Assembly (NCBI GenBank): GCA_030652635.1
Contig: JAUSPW010000122.1
Coordinates: 1-17,774, forward strand
DNA: 17,774 nucleotides
Reading direction: 5' to 3'
DNA from: Pseudohongiella sp.
GTDB lineage: Bacteria; Pseudomonadota; Gammaproteobacteria; Pseudomonadales; Pseudohongiellaceae
Shown in pieces: positions 1 through 7,136 of the stretch; the stretch's first letter is position 1, and every line of letters begins with the position of its first letter. The notes beneath the pieces were generated by a model. It was given only the letters and a program-made list of their open reading frames with translations, had not been told where the DNA came from and did not search any database. The position numbers and the translations under genes are program-made.

Positions 1-1372
1 AATCGCGCAAACTTTGTTCCGACACCTGATCATGAATCAGGCGCCGCATGTGATCGTCCACCGTCATAAACTCATAAATGCCTGTCCGCCCGCGATAGCC
101 TGAACCATTACAGGCGGGACAACCCTGCGCGCTGTATAACGTGGCGTGTTCGGAAAAATGCCCCAATGATTGCAATGCGGCGCTGTCAGTGATCAGCGGT
201 TTCCTGCATTCCAGACACAGTCGTCGCACCAGGCGTTGGGCCCCCACACCGAGCAGACTGGTGGCAAGCAAAAACGGCTCAACACCCATATCCACTAACC
301 GTGTGACTGCACTCACCGCATCATTGGTATGCAGGGTCGCAAACACCAGATGTCCGGTCAGACTGGCCTGCACAGCAATTTGCGCAGTCTCCAGATCGCG
401 GATTTCGCCAATCATCACCACGTCAGGATCCTGTCTGAGAATGGTGCGTAATGCGCGCGCAAAGGTCATGTCGATGCGGGCATTCACTTGGATCTGACTG
501 ATGCCATCCAGCGCATATTCAATGGGATCTTCAACGGTCATGATGTTGAGCGCGCCGGCATCCAGTCGCGACAGTGCTGCATACAAGGTCGTGGTTTTGC
601 CAGAGCCGGTTGGACCGGTGATCAACACGATGCCATGTGGCTCGCGGATCATGCGATCCATGCTGGCCAGCGTGGTGGTATCCATACCAAGGCGCGACAA
701 ATCGAGTCGGCCTGCCTGTTTGTCCAGCAGCCGCAGCACCACTCGCTCGCCGTGCCCGGCAGGGATGGTGGATACACGCACATCGACCGGTTTGCCGGCG
801 ACCCGCAACGTAATACGTCCATCCTGAGGCAAGCGTTTTTCCGCGATATCGAGTTGCGCCATGATTTTGATACGCGAGACCAGTGCACCATGCAGCGCCT
901 GCGCTGGCTCAATCAGATCACGCAAGGTGCCGTCGATACGCAGACGCACCACAGAGCGCGTTTCAAACGCCTCGATATGAATGTCGGACGCGCCTTCACG
1001 CAAGGCCTGCGTGAGCAGTGCATTAATGAGACGGATCACCGGCGCATCATCCTGACTTTCCATCAGGTCTTCAATGCGTGGCAATTCCTGCAGCAACCGC
1101 GACAGATCCAGATCCTGCGCCAGATCACCCGCCAATTCTGCGGCCCCGGTGCTGGCATCGTTGTAGGTGGCTGCCAGCAATTCATCAAACTGACTCTGGC
1201 CGAGCAAACTGGCGTGAATGGGAACACCCAATGTACGGCGCAGCTCTGCCAAAACCGACGAGCTGGCACCTTGTCGTAATGACGCCTCAGCCGACGAATC
1301 AGACAATGACGTCACAACAACACCACGGGCCCGGGCAAAGGCATATGGAATTTTAGTGGTCGCCCGATTCAT
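1..1372 (-). CDS. gspE: Type II secretion ATPase GspE (3' end cut by window edge)
   Basis: Cytoplasmic AAA-type secretion ATPase that powers pseudopilus assembly in the T2SS, docked to the membrane through GspL. I translated 457 residues from the reverse complement. The N-terminal domain (about 1-105) begins MNRATTKIPYAFAR, like the family's 'LPFAFA' start. The core carries Walker A GPTGSGKT (253-260), an Asp box EDPIEY (281-286), Walker B with DPDVVMIGEIRD (315-326) and a His box ATLHTND (345-351). The four zinc-site cysteines of GspE are present as CLEC (386-389) and CPAC (418-421). Family members are about 500 residues, so perhaps 40-60 C-terminal residues lie beyond position 1. The ATG overlaps the gspD stop by 4 bp (ATGA), which fixes the start and implies translational coupling. 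gspF could follow past the left edge. Confidence 0.97.
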   Translation of the reverse strand, partial: MNRATTKIPYAFARARGVVVTSLSDSSAEASLRQGASSSVLAELRRTLGVPIHASLLGQSQFDELLAATYNDASTGAAELAGDLAQDLDLSRLLQELPRIEDLMESQDDAPVIRLINALLTQALREGASDIHIEAFETRSVVRLRIDGTLRDLIEPAQALHGALVSRIKIMAQLDIAEKRLPQDGRITLRVAGKPVDVRVSTIPAGHGERVVLRLLDKQAGRLDLSRLGMDTTTLASMDRMIREPHGIVLITGPTGSGKTTTLYAALSRLDAGALNIMTVEDPIEYALDGISQIQVNARIDMTFARALRTILRQDPDVVMIGEIRDLETAQIAVQASLTGHLVFATLHTNDAVSAVTRLVDMGVEPFLLATSLLGVGAQRLVRRLCLECRKPLITDSAALQSLGHFSEHATLYSAQGCPACNGSGYRGRTGIYEFMTVDDHMRRLIHDQVSEQSLRD

Positions 1373-3387
1373 GGCACAACCAGTGTGGCCGAGGAATCCG
1401 TTGGCAAAGGCGTGGGTATGGGCGTCAATGCCGGCAACACCGGGCTGTTCAGTTCAAACAACGGACCACCCGGCGCCAGCGCGGCCGCTTTTTGTTCACC
1501 AATAATGTAATCGTAACGCTCGCCCGTAAACACATCGGCACCGCGACTGTCGCGTACCAGTGTGGGCCTGAGAAAGATCATCAGATTGGTTTTGCCTTGC
1601 TGTCGATTTTCGTAACGAAACAGTCCGCCCAGTATCGGAATTGACCCCAATACCGGCACGCGTTGCATACCGGTGGTGACATTGTCCTGAATCAGACCGC
1701 CAATCACCACAATCTGGCCGTCGTCGACCAACACAGTGGAGGCCACCGCGCGTTTGTTGGTGATGACACCGGCTGGATTGGATTTATCGTTAATGCTGGA
1801 GACTTCCTGATAGATCTCCAGCCGCACCGTGCCACCTTCCGAGATCTGCGGCTTGATGCGCAATGTGAGTCCCACATCGTGACGCTCAATGGTCTGAAAC
1901 GGCGACGGGGTCACTGATGCACCGCTGACGGCAAACTGTCCCGTCACAAACGGCACGTTCTGACCAATGATAATTTCTGCCTCTTCATTATCGAGTGTCA
2001 GCAAGGTCGGCGTCGACAGAATGTTGGCGTTGGCATCGGTTTCCAATGCCCTGATCAACACCGAGATATTCAGCATCTGATCAAACCCCGGCAAACTGAA
2101 ACTACCATCAACCACACCTACATTCAGCCCTGCACCAGCCGAGGCGGGATTCAGTGACGTTCCAATAATATTCTGGCCAGCGCCCCCAAAATTGGTCCCA
2201 CCAAAGCCTTGTGTACCGGTTTCTCCAAAGGCGCCCAGAGACTGCCACTGCACACCAAACTCGGCGGCGCGATCGGCAGTCAATTCCACAATCAAGGCTT
2301 CAACATACACCTGGGCTCGGCGCACATCGAGTTTTTCCAGCGCTGCGCGCAGGTTATTGTAGATCGCATCCGGCGCAATAATGATGATTGAATTGGTGGC
2401 GGCATCCGCCTGAATGATGCCGGATGTTGCTTGTCCTTCGGTGCTCTGACCCTGCACTGGCACGCTGCTAGTGAGCTGGGCGGCTTCCCCCTGATAAATT
2501 GCACGCAGCGTTTCTGCAAGCTTGACCGCCTCGGCATTTTTTAGATACACCACATGGATATTGCCTGCCACACTGGTCGGGGTGTCCAGCATCGCCACAA
2601 AATTGCGCAACCGAACAATGCGCTCTGGGTCCCCTGAGTTCACCAGCAGACTGTTGGAGCGCGGATCAGCGACAACAGTAAAACGCTGTGTCGGTTCTGC
2701 GGACAAGCCGCCTTGCACCGACTCAGGGAATACCTTGTTGATGGTCTGCGCCAGATCAACTGCGGAGGCATGCAACAGAGGAATCACCACTGGATCATGC
2801 GTACCGGGTCGATCAATGGCAGCGATAACTTGTGCGATACGTTCCAGATTGCCCGCATAGTCAGTAATCACCAGTGAGTTACTGTTCTGATAGGCATTGA
2901 TTATGTTATTGGGCGCAATCAAGGGCCGCAGTATCGGTACCAGCAAGGCCGCGGACTCGTATTGCAGCGTAAACACGCGTGTGACCAGTTGGTCACCGGT
3001 GCCTGCAGAACCCGCACCGGGTCCGCTCACCGGCCCGGAGAACAGACGACCATCGGCTTCCGGCACAATGCGCACAATGTCGCTGTCTTCGATCACTGCA
3101 AAACCATGCAGTCGCAACGCAGACAAAAACGTACTGTACACTGACGCGCGCGGCACAGGTTGCGCTGAAATGATATTGATGGTGCCGGTAACACGCGGAT
3201 CAATAATAAAATTGCGTCCGGTCAGTTCACTGACCACGCGCACAACGCCTTCTATCTCCGAGTTCACAAAATTCAGGGTAACCAGATCTGCAGCATCAGC
3301 ACCATCCTGCGCGTAAGAAAGCACCGACGGCGTTAGCAACATCACAACGGATAACAACAATATTGCGGGGTGATAGCGTTTTTGCAC
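1369..3387 (-). CDS. gspD: Type II secretion secretin GspD
   Basis: Outer-membrane secretin forming the multimeric exit channel of the T2SS. From the GTG at 3387 it is 672 residues, normal for the family. The first 26 residues form a clean signal peptide: basic QKRYHP, a hydrophobic core and SYA before the cut. An N0 domain follows (TLNFVNSEIEGVVRVVSEL), then repeated N1-N3 modules. The C-terminal secretin domain has EAEIIIGQNVPFVTG and the signature VPVLGSIPILGGLFR (about 577-591). The last 40 or so residues are rich in Pro, Ala and Thr. An upstream in-frame ATG at 3453 would bury the signal peptide behind 22 residues and overlap the divergent gspH reading frame, so I prefer the GTG. A weak AGAAGG lies 11 bp upstream of it. 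The stop overlaps gspE. A gspD-gspE pair separate from the pseudopilins recalls lspDE of Legionella. Confidence 0.96.
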   Translation of the reverse strand: MQKRYHPAILLLSVVMLLTPSVLSYAQDGADAADLVTLNFVNSEIEGVVRVVSELTGRNFIIDPRVTGTINIISAQPVPRASVYSTFLSALRLHGFAVIEDSDIVRIVPEADGRLFSGPVSGPGAGSAGTGDQLVTRVFTLQYESAALLVPILRPLIAPNNIINAYQNSNSLVITDYAGNLERIAQVIAAIDRPGTHDPVVIPLLHASAVDLAQTINKVFPESVQGGLSAEPTQRFTVVADPRSNSLLVNSGDPERIVRLRNFVAMLDTPTSVAGNIHVVYLKNAEAVKLAETLRAIYQGEAAQLTSSVPVQGQSTEGQATSGIIQADAATNSIIIIAPDAIYNNLRAALEKLDVRRAQVYVEALIVELTADRAAEFGVQWQSLGAFGETGTQGFGGTNFGGAGQNIIGTSLNPASAGAGLNVGVVDGSFSLPGFDQMLNISVLIRALETDANANILSTPTLLTLDNEEAEIIIGQNVPFVTGQFAVSGASVTPSPFQTIERHDVGLTLRIKPQISEGGTVRLEIYQEVSSINDKSNPAGVITNKRAVASTVLVDDGQIVVIGGLIQDNVTTGMQRVPVLGSIPILGGLFRYENRQQGKTNLMIFLRPTLVRDSRGADVFTGERYDYIIGEQKAAALAPGGPLFELNSPVLPALTPIPTPLPTDSSATLVVP

Positions 3388-3556
3388 GATCAGGACAGCC
3401 TTCTGGTGGGAGTTGCGGCGACAGGAGTTCGCAGTTGTGTGAATGCTAGGCACTATGGCTGCGCAGGTATGTGCGCCAGCGAACAGAGCATTCCCCTCGA
3501 CACGCCATAATGGCTGCCACCCTTGTTATTGCCGCAAAAAAACCTTGAGCTGCACC
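3388..3556. promoter_or_regulatory. Divergent promoter region gspDE / gspHIJK
   Basis: This is the only non-coding space between the minus-strand gspD-gspE unit and the plus-strand gspH-I-J-K unit, if the internal starts proposed here are right. By position it must hold promoters for both, unless they sit inside coding sequence. I see no convincing -35/-10 pair or operator by eye. In-frame ATGs at 3453 (gspD side) and 3443 (gspH side) would make the two genes overlap head to head, which is implausible for both at once. Confidence 0.4.
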
Positions 3557-4114
3557 GTGCCACACACCCGGATTTTCTATCATCGACCACGGATACTGCT
3601 CAGCAACGCGCCGCATACTCGGCTGCCGCAAGCCGGTTTCACATTGCTGGAAATTATGGTGGTGGTACTGATCATGGGCCTCATCGCCGGACTTGTTAGT
3701 GTGATTGTGCAACCGGATGACCGAGGATTGCTGGATGTGGAGTCCCGACGGCTGGCGCAGCTGCTGGATCTCGCGTCTGCTGAAGCCCGGGTCAGCGGCA
3801 CCTCACTGGCATGGATCGCTGAAGCGTCCGGCTATCGTTTTGAACAGCTATCCAGCGCACAGGGATGGCATGAGATCACCCACAACAACTTTTTGCGCGC
3901 GCGTGACTTGCCGGCAAACATGACGGTCAGTGCCCTGCTGCTGGAGAACAATCCTCTCAACGCGCCATGGCGCGTTGAGTTCCCTGCTTACGGTCAAACC
4001 ACAGCGTTTACGGTCACACTGGCCAACGGAACGGCCTTCAGTAACATCAGCGTATCGCCGGTCGGGATGGTCACCGTAGACGTGTTCGCCGGAGAGGATG
4101 CCGATGGCAGGTAA
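3557..4114 (+). CDS. gspH: Type II secretion minor pseudopilin GspH
   Basis: Minor pseudopilin of the T2SS pseudopilus. The type IV prepilin motif QAG/FTLLE has Gly at -1, Phe at +1 and Glu at +5, and is followed by about 20 hydrophobic residues (IMVVVLIMGLIAGLVSV). The globular part contains VESRRLAQLLDLASAEARVSG, which matches GspH/XcpU-type proteins. The start is uncertain. The frame is open from ATG 3443, but that gives a 65-residue leader of odd composition and overlaps the gspD side. GTG 3557, chosen here, gives 185 residues with a still long 27-residue leader. Rare CTG codons nearer the motif are also possible, and none has a strong ribosome binding site. It overlaps gspI by 11 bp. A perfect 24-bp palindrome lies inside the gene (3956-3979). 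Confidence 0.88.
   Translation: MPHTRIFYHRPRILLSNAPHTRLPQAGFTLLEIMVVVLIMGLIAGLVSVIVQPDDRGLLDVESRRLAQLLDLASAEARVSGTSLAWIAEASGYRFEQLSSAQGWHEITHNNFLRARDLPANMTVSALLLENNPLNAPWRVEFPAYGQTTAFTVTLANGTAFSNISVSPVGMVTVDVFAGEDADGR
3956..3979. repeat. Perfect 24-bp palindrome inside gspH
   Basis: The half-site CTCAACGCGCCA is followed with no spacer by its exact reverse complement, giving 12-bp arms. Symmetry stops at the next base on each side (T at 3955, T at 3980). It encodes part of an ordinary GspH segment (LNAPWRVE), so the frame is not disturbed. Perfect symmetry of this length is not expected often by chance in a sequence of this size. Whether it binds a protein, forms a cruciform or is coincidental cannot be told. 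Confidence 0.95.
4091..4097 (+). promoter_or_regulatory. Ribosome binding site deciding the gspI start
   Basis: GGAGAGG lies 6 bp before ATG 4104. An in-frame ATG at 4098 directly abuts this Shine-Dalgarno and so cannot be served by it. The start is therefore 4104. Confidence 0.8.
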
Positions 4115-4502
4115 CACACTGCGAGGATCAAACCAGCGCGCATTTACGTTGGTGGAAGTGCTGGTTGCACTCGCGATTGTGTCGGTCGCCCTGATGGCCG
4201 CGTTGCGCACCGCAGGGCTTGGCACATCACAAAGTATTGAACATCGCGCGCGGTTGCTGGCCGGTTGGGTGGCGGAGAATAGACTCGCTGAACACCGCGC
4301 ACTCGGTTCATGGTTGCCCAGTGGCATCACCCGGGGCGCTCAGATTCAAGGTGGCACCGAGTTCTTCTGGCGCGAAGAAGTCATCGCCAGTCCCAATCCT
4401 TCATTCCGGCAGCTGGATATTTTTGTGTTTGCCGGGCCGGAAGAAGATCAGATATTGGCACGCTTCACCGGTTTTTCGGTCAATCCGCCGGGCGGCAATT
4501 AA
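4104..4502 (+). CDS. gspI: Type II secretion minor pseudopilin GspI
   Basis: Minor pseudopilin of 132 residues that, in known systems, nucleates the pseudopilus tip with GspJ and GspK. The leader MAGNTLRGSNQRA is followed by FTLVEVLVALAIVSVALMAA with Glu at +5. The residue before the cut is Ala instead of the usual Gly. The soluble part has the GspI features AENRLAEHRAL, GTEFFWREEV and a C-terminal beta segment LDIFVFAGPEED. The start is set by a good Shine-Dalgarno (4091-4097). The gene overlaps the end of gspH by 11 bp and stops 2 bp before gspJ, so translation of the block is probably coupled. Confidence 0.94.
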   Translation: MAGNTLRGSNQRAFTLVEVLVALAIVSVALMAALRTAGLGTSQSIEHRARLLAGWVAENRLAEHRALGSWLPSGITRGAQIQGGTEFFWREEVIASPNPSFRQLDIFVFAGPEEDQILARFTGFSVNPPGGN

Positions 4503-4504
4503 CC

Positions 4505-5152
4505 ATGCCGCTACCGCGTTTAATAACACGCAGTCCCATCACTAAAAAATCAGCTGGATTTACGCTGATCGAATTGCTGGTGACCTTGTTGCTACTGGCG
4601 ACGCTGGCCACCATGTCTTACCGCAGCCTGAATGTTGTGCTGTCTGCGCGAGATCGCGTGAATCAGCAAGCTGTCAAATGGCAACAACTTGGCGCCTTTA
4701 TGAATCGCTTTAAACAGGATGTGCAACTAGCTGCGCCATACACGGTGCGCAGGGCCGACACGGTACAGCCCGCATGGCACGGCCGCGCCGGTGTTGACAC
4801 GGCGCGTGTGAACGAATCGGCCCAAGAACTGCCGCAACTGGAGTTCAGCCGGTTTGCGTCAGTGGCGGGCCAGGATCGACTGCGACGTATCGGTTACACC
4901 CTGAACACCCAAAATGAACTGGAACTGTGGTTGTGGCCGGGGCTCGACATGCTGCCAGGCACCGAAGCCGCGCGTTACGTGGTGCTGCCCGGCGTCAGCA
5001 GTATCACCTTTGAGTATATGAACGCGGCACTGCTGTGGGTGCCAATCTGGCCAACGGCAGCGGACGATGCAGACATTCCTCGCGCCGTGCGTTTTCGACT
5101 GGAAATGCTTGATGGCGATGTGTTGATCCGTATTTTTTCCCTGAGCACCTGA
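4505..5152 (+). CDS. gspJ: Type II secretion minor pseudopilin GspJ
   Basis: Minor pseudopilin, 215 residues, a partner of GspI and GspK in the tip complex. The leader MPLPRLITRSPITKKSAG ends in Gly and is followed by FTLIELLVTLLLLATLATM with Glu at +5. The globular domain has the family's late motifs YVVLPGVSSITFEYM and PRAVRFRLEMLDG. ATG 4505 is 2 bp after the gspI stop. The frame stays open further upstream to 4310, but that would overlap gspI by nearly 200 bp and put about 65 residues before the leader. Next comes gspK, 2 bp downstream. Confidence 0.95.
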   Translation: MPLPRLITRSPITKKSAGFTLIELLVTLLLLATLATMSYRSLNVVLSARDRVNQQAVKWQQLGAFMNRFKQDVQLAAPYTVRRADTVQPAWHGRAGVDTARVNESAQELPQLEFSRFASVAGQDRLRRIGYTLNTQNELELWLWPGLDMLPGTEAARYVVLPGVSSITFEYMNAALLWVPIWPTAADDADIPRAVRFRLEMLDGDVLIRIFSLST

Positions 5153-5154
5153 AC

Positions 5155-6135
5155 ATGTATTTTTTGCAAAGCAAGCCCCAGTGCGGTCGCAAACCCTTGC
5201 AGTTGAAACACGCGCAACAGGGTGTTGCCATTATTATGGCAATGGCGGTAGTGACCCTCGCGGCACTGGCAGCCACCGCCATTGTTGTCACACAAAGTAC
5301 CTGGGCCAGACGTGTGCAATTGGCTAACGATCACACACAGGCGCAGTTGTTGATACAAACCGGACTGGATTGGGGGCGCGCGGTATTAAGCGACGATCTG
5401 CGTGTCAGCACGGCAGATCACGCTGGCGAACCCTGGGCCATGGTGTTGCCGGCAGTCAGTGTCGACAATGGCAATCTGCTCGGCCATATCGAAGACCAAC
5501 AAGGCCGTTTTAATCTCAACAATCTGTTGCAGGATGGCAATATCAATGCCAGCCAACTTGAGGCCTACCAACGTCTGCTGGTGTTATTAAACCTGCCGCC
5601 GGTGCTGGCACTGACATTGGCGGACTGGCTGGACACCGATCAACAGGTGCAGCCCGGTGGTGGCGCAGAGGATGTGTACTACCTGGCACTGCCGCTACCG
5701 TATCTGGCGGCCAACAGAGCCATGCAAGATGTTGCTGAACTGGCGGATGTTGCGGGCTACGATGCCATGGTGCGCGCCCGGCTGATGCCATTTGTCACCG
5801 CGTTGCCGGGATTTGCGGCACTGAATGTCAATATGGCCACCGCCGAAGTGTTGGCGGCAGTGATTCCAGATCTGGGTCTCGATGGTGCGCGCACCTTGGT
5901 GGTCAGACGCCATCAGGCGTGGTTTCGCAACTACGCGGATTTTATCAGCCAGTTGCCGCAGCAGCTGCTCAACACCTCGGGGGTCAGTCTGTCGGAAAAC
6001 AACCTGAGCGTCAGCAGCCATTTTTTTATTGCAACGGCACAGGTCAGTTTTGGCGGCGCCCAAGCGCGCGGTTCAGCGCTGCTCGCGCGCTCATCTGCCG
6101 GTTGGCCGCGAGTGGTGTGGCGCAAATATCAGTAA
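5155..6135 (+). CDS. gspK: Type II secretion minor pseudopilin GspK
   Basis: Largest minor pseudopilin (326 residues), which caps the pseudopilus tip. After a long leader of about 23 residues ending HAQQG comes VAIIMAMAVVTLAALAATA. Position +5 is Met, not Glu, as expected for GspK, which normally lacks the conserved Glu. Family blocks are clear: IEDQQGRFNLNNL (112-124), LADWLDTDQQ (155-164) and GGGAEDVYY (168-176), followed by helix-hairpin-helix-like repeats around 190-265. It starts 2 bp after the gspJ stop and ends the HIJK unit. Its stop is 4 bp from the stop of the convergent gspG, with no hairpin between them. Confidence 0.96.
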   Translation: MYFLQSKPQCGRKPLQLKHAQQGVAIIMAMAVVTLAALAATAIVVTQSTWARRVQLANDHTQAQLLIQTGLDWGRAVLSDDLRVSTADHAGEPWAMVLPAVSVDNGNLLGHIEDQQGRFNLNNLLQDGNINASQLEAYQRLLVLLNLPPVLALTLADWLDTDQQVQPGGGAEDVYYLALPLPYLAANRAMQDVAELADVAGYDAMVRARLMPFVTALPGFAALNVNMATAEVLAAVIPDLGLDGARTLVVRRHQAWFRNYADFISQLPQQLLNTSGVSLSENNLSVSSHFFIATAQVSFGGAQARGSALLARSSAGWPRVVWRKYQ

Positions 6136-6139
6136 CTTT

Positions 6140-6577
6140 TTATAACATCCACGAGCCGATGTCAGCCGCGTTGCCTTCGCCGCCGCTTTGCCCGTCCGAG
6201 CCAAAACTGAAGATATCAATTTCGCCATACAGACCGGGATTCAGGTATGCGTATGGCGTCCCCCAGGGATCGACGGGCAAGCGCTCCAGATAACCACCCG
6301 TTTTCCAGTTGCCGGGCACCGGTGTACCAGTGGGGCGCACAATCAATGCCTGCAGCCCCTGTTCTGTGCTGGGATAATTTTGGGTATCCAGTCGATAGAG
6401 ACGCAATGCCTGCATCAAACTGGCGATGTCCTGACGCGCAGCCATCACTCTGGCATCATCGGGTCTGCTGATAATCCTCGGCACCACCAGTGCACCCAGA
6501 ATGCCCAGTATCACCACCACTACCATCAACTCGAGCAAAGTGAACCCCTGCTGCGGCCGTGTCTTTCGTTTGATCAT
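6140..6577 (-). CDS. gspG: Type II secretion major pseudopilin GspG
   Basis: Major subunit of the pseudopilus. The mature protein is about 134 residues after the leader MIKRKTRPQQG. The motif FTLLELMVVVVILGILGALV has Glu at +5. Typical GspG features follow: a conserved helix through RQDIASLMQALRLYRLD, then YPSTEQGLQAL, LPVDPWGTPYAY, and a C-terminal GSDGQSGGEGNAADIG loop, where the family binds calcium. ATG 6577 has a Shine-Dalgarno 6 bp away. An in-frame ATG at 6643 would add 22 non-leader-like residues. In most T2SS operons gspG sits directly before gspH. Here it is a single inverted gene between gspK and gspC, so it must have its own promoter in 6578-6698. Confidence 0.97.
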   Translation of the reverse strand: MIKRKTRPQQGFTLLELMVVVVILGILGALVVPRIISRPDDARVMAARQDIASLMQALRLYRLDTQNYPSTEQGLQALIVRPTGTPVPGNWKTGGYLERLPVDPWGTPYAYLNPGLYGEIDIFSFGSDGQSGGEGNAADIGSWML

Positions 6578-6698
6578 AACGTGCTCCCTGATGTCTGGCA
6601 GACAGTGCGCTATTACGCGCCAACACTCTGTTCGACAGCGCACATACGCGTTGCCGCTTTATCCTTAAGCTGCACAGCATTCCTCCAAGGACTCTCCC
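6578..6698. promoter_or_regulatory. Divergent promoter region gspG / gspCLMN
   Basis: 121 bp between back-to-back starts. It must serve the stand-alone gspG and probably the gspC-L-M-N unit. Only weak promoter-like matches are visible: on the minus strand a TAATAG near 6630 could be a -10, and on the plus strand TTGCCG at 6651-6656 resembles a -35. AAGGA at 6687-6691 gives gspC a good Shine-Dalgarno. Confidence 0.4.
6584..6588 (-). promoter_or_regulatory. Ribosome binding site of gspG
   Basis: On the minus strand GGGAG lies 6 bp before ATG 6577. This supports the start that leaves a normal 11-residue prepilin leader over the upstream ATG at 6643. Confidence 0.75.
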
Positions 6699-7136
6699 GT
6701 GAACAAAGGTTTAACCATCCAGACAGCGTTAGTGTTGTTGCTGACACTGATTGCGTTGGTGCTGCTCAGCCTGACGGTTGCCTACCGATTATGGTTGTGG
6801 TTTGCGCCACCGGTCGAAGCGCCGGCGCCGCCAGCGCTGCCGCTCGAGTTCGCTGTGCAATCGACAGTGGGTTTGTTTGGCATCCCGCCTGATTCAGCGC
6901 CCGTCATCAGCCTGCTGCCAGCCTCCACCGGTCTGGCGTTTCGCCTGCTGGGCATTGTTGCGGCACAGGGCGACGGTGCTGATTACGCCGTGATACAAGT
7001 TGCTCCCGGCACCATTGTTGCCATTCGTGAAGGCGAGGACATCGCACCGGGTGTGCGCCTGACCACGGTGCATAACGACCATCTGATTCTGGAACGCTCT
7101 GGTGTACAAGAAACCTTGTCGTGGCCTCAGCCATGA
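6699..7136 (+). CDS. gspC: Type II secretion protein GspC, short form (anchor plus HR domain)
   Basis: Inner-membrane connector whose periplasmic HR domain touches the N0 domain of the secretin GspD. The protein is 145 residues, starting at GTG 6699 with AAGGA 7 bp upstream. It has one membrane segment (about 8-35), a Pro/Ala-rich linker (37-48) and an HR-like domain (about 79-142) with FRLLGIVAAQGDGADYAVIQ, GTIVAIREGEDIAPGVRL and HLILERSGVQETL. Family members such as PulC and XcpP run to roughly 230-300 residues and end in a PDZ or coiled-coil domain that this protein lacks. The end is clean: its stop overlaps the gspL ATG (ATGA), so this looks like a real short form and not a frameshift. 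Confidence 0.9.
   Translation: MNKGLTIQTALVLLLTLIALVLLSLTVAYRLWLWFAPPVEAPAPPALPLEFAVQSTVGLFGIPPDSAPVISLLPASTGLAFRLLGIVAAQGDGADYAVIQVAPGTIVAIREGEDIAPGVRLTTVHNDHLILERSGVQETLSWPQP

Noticed and set aside
488..1279. A 263-codon plus-strand open frame at 488-1279
   Set aside because: It lies wholly antisense to gspE, whose translation shows all ATPase motifs. The plus-strand product has no domain or signal and is a shadow of high-GC coding sequence.
6360..6440. Frameshift or decay in the isolated gspG
   Set aside because: The frame is continuous from leader to the conserved C-terminal loop, with all GspG motifs in order.
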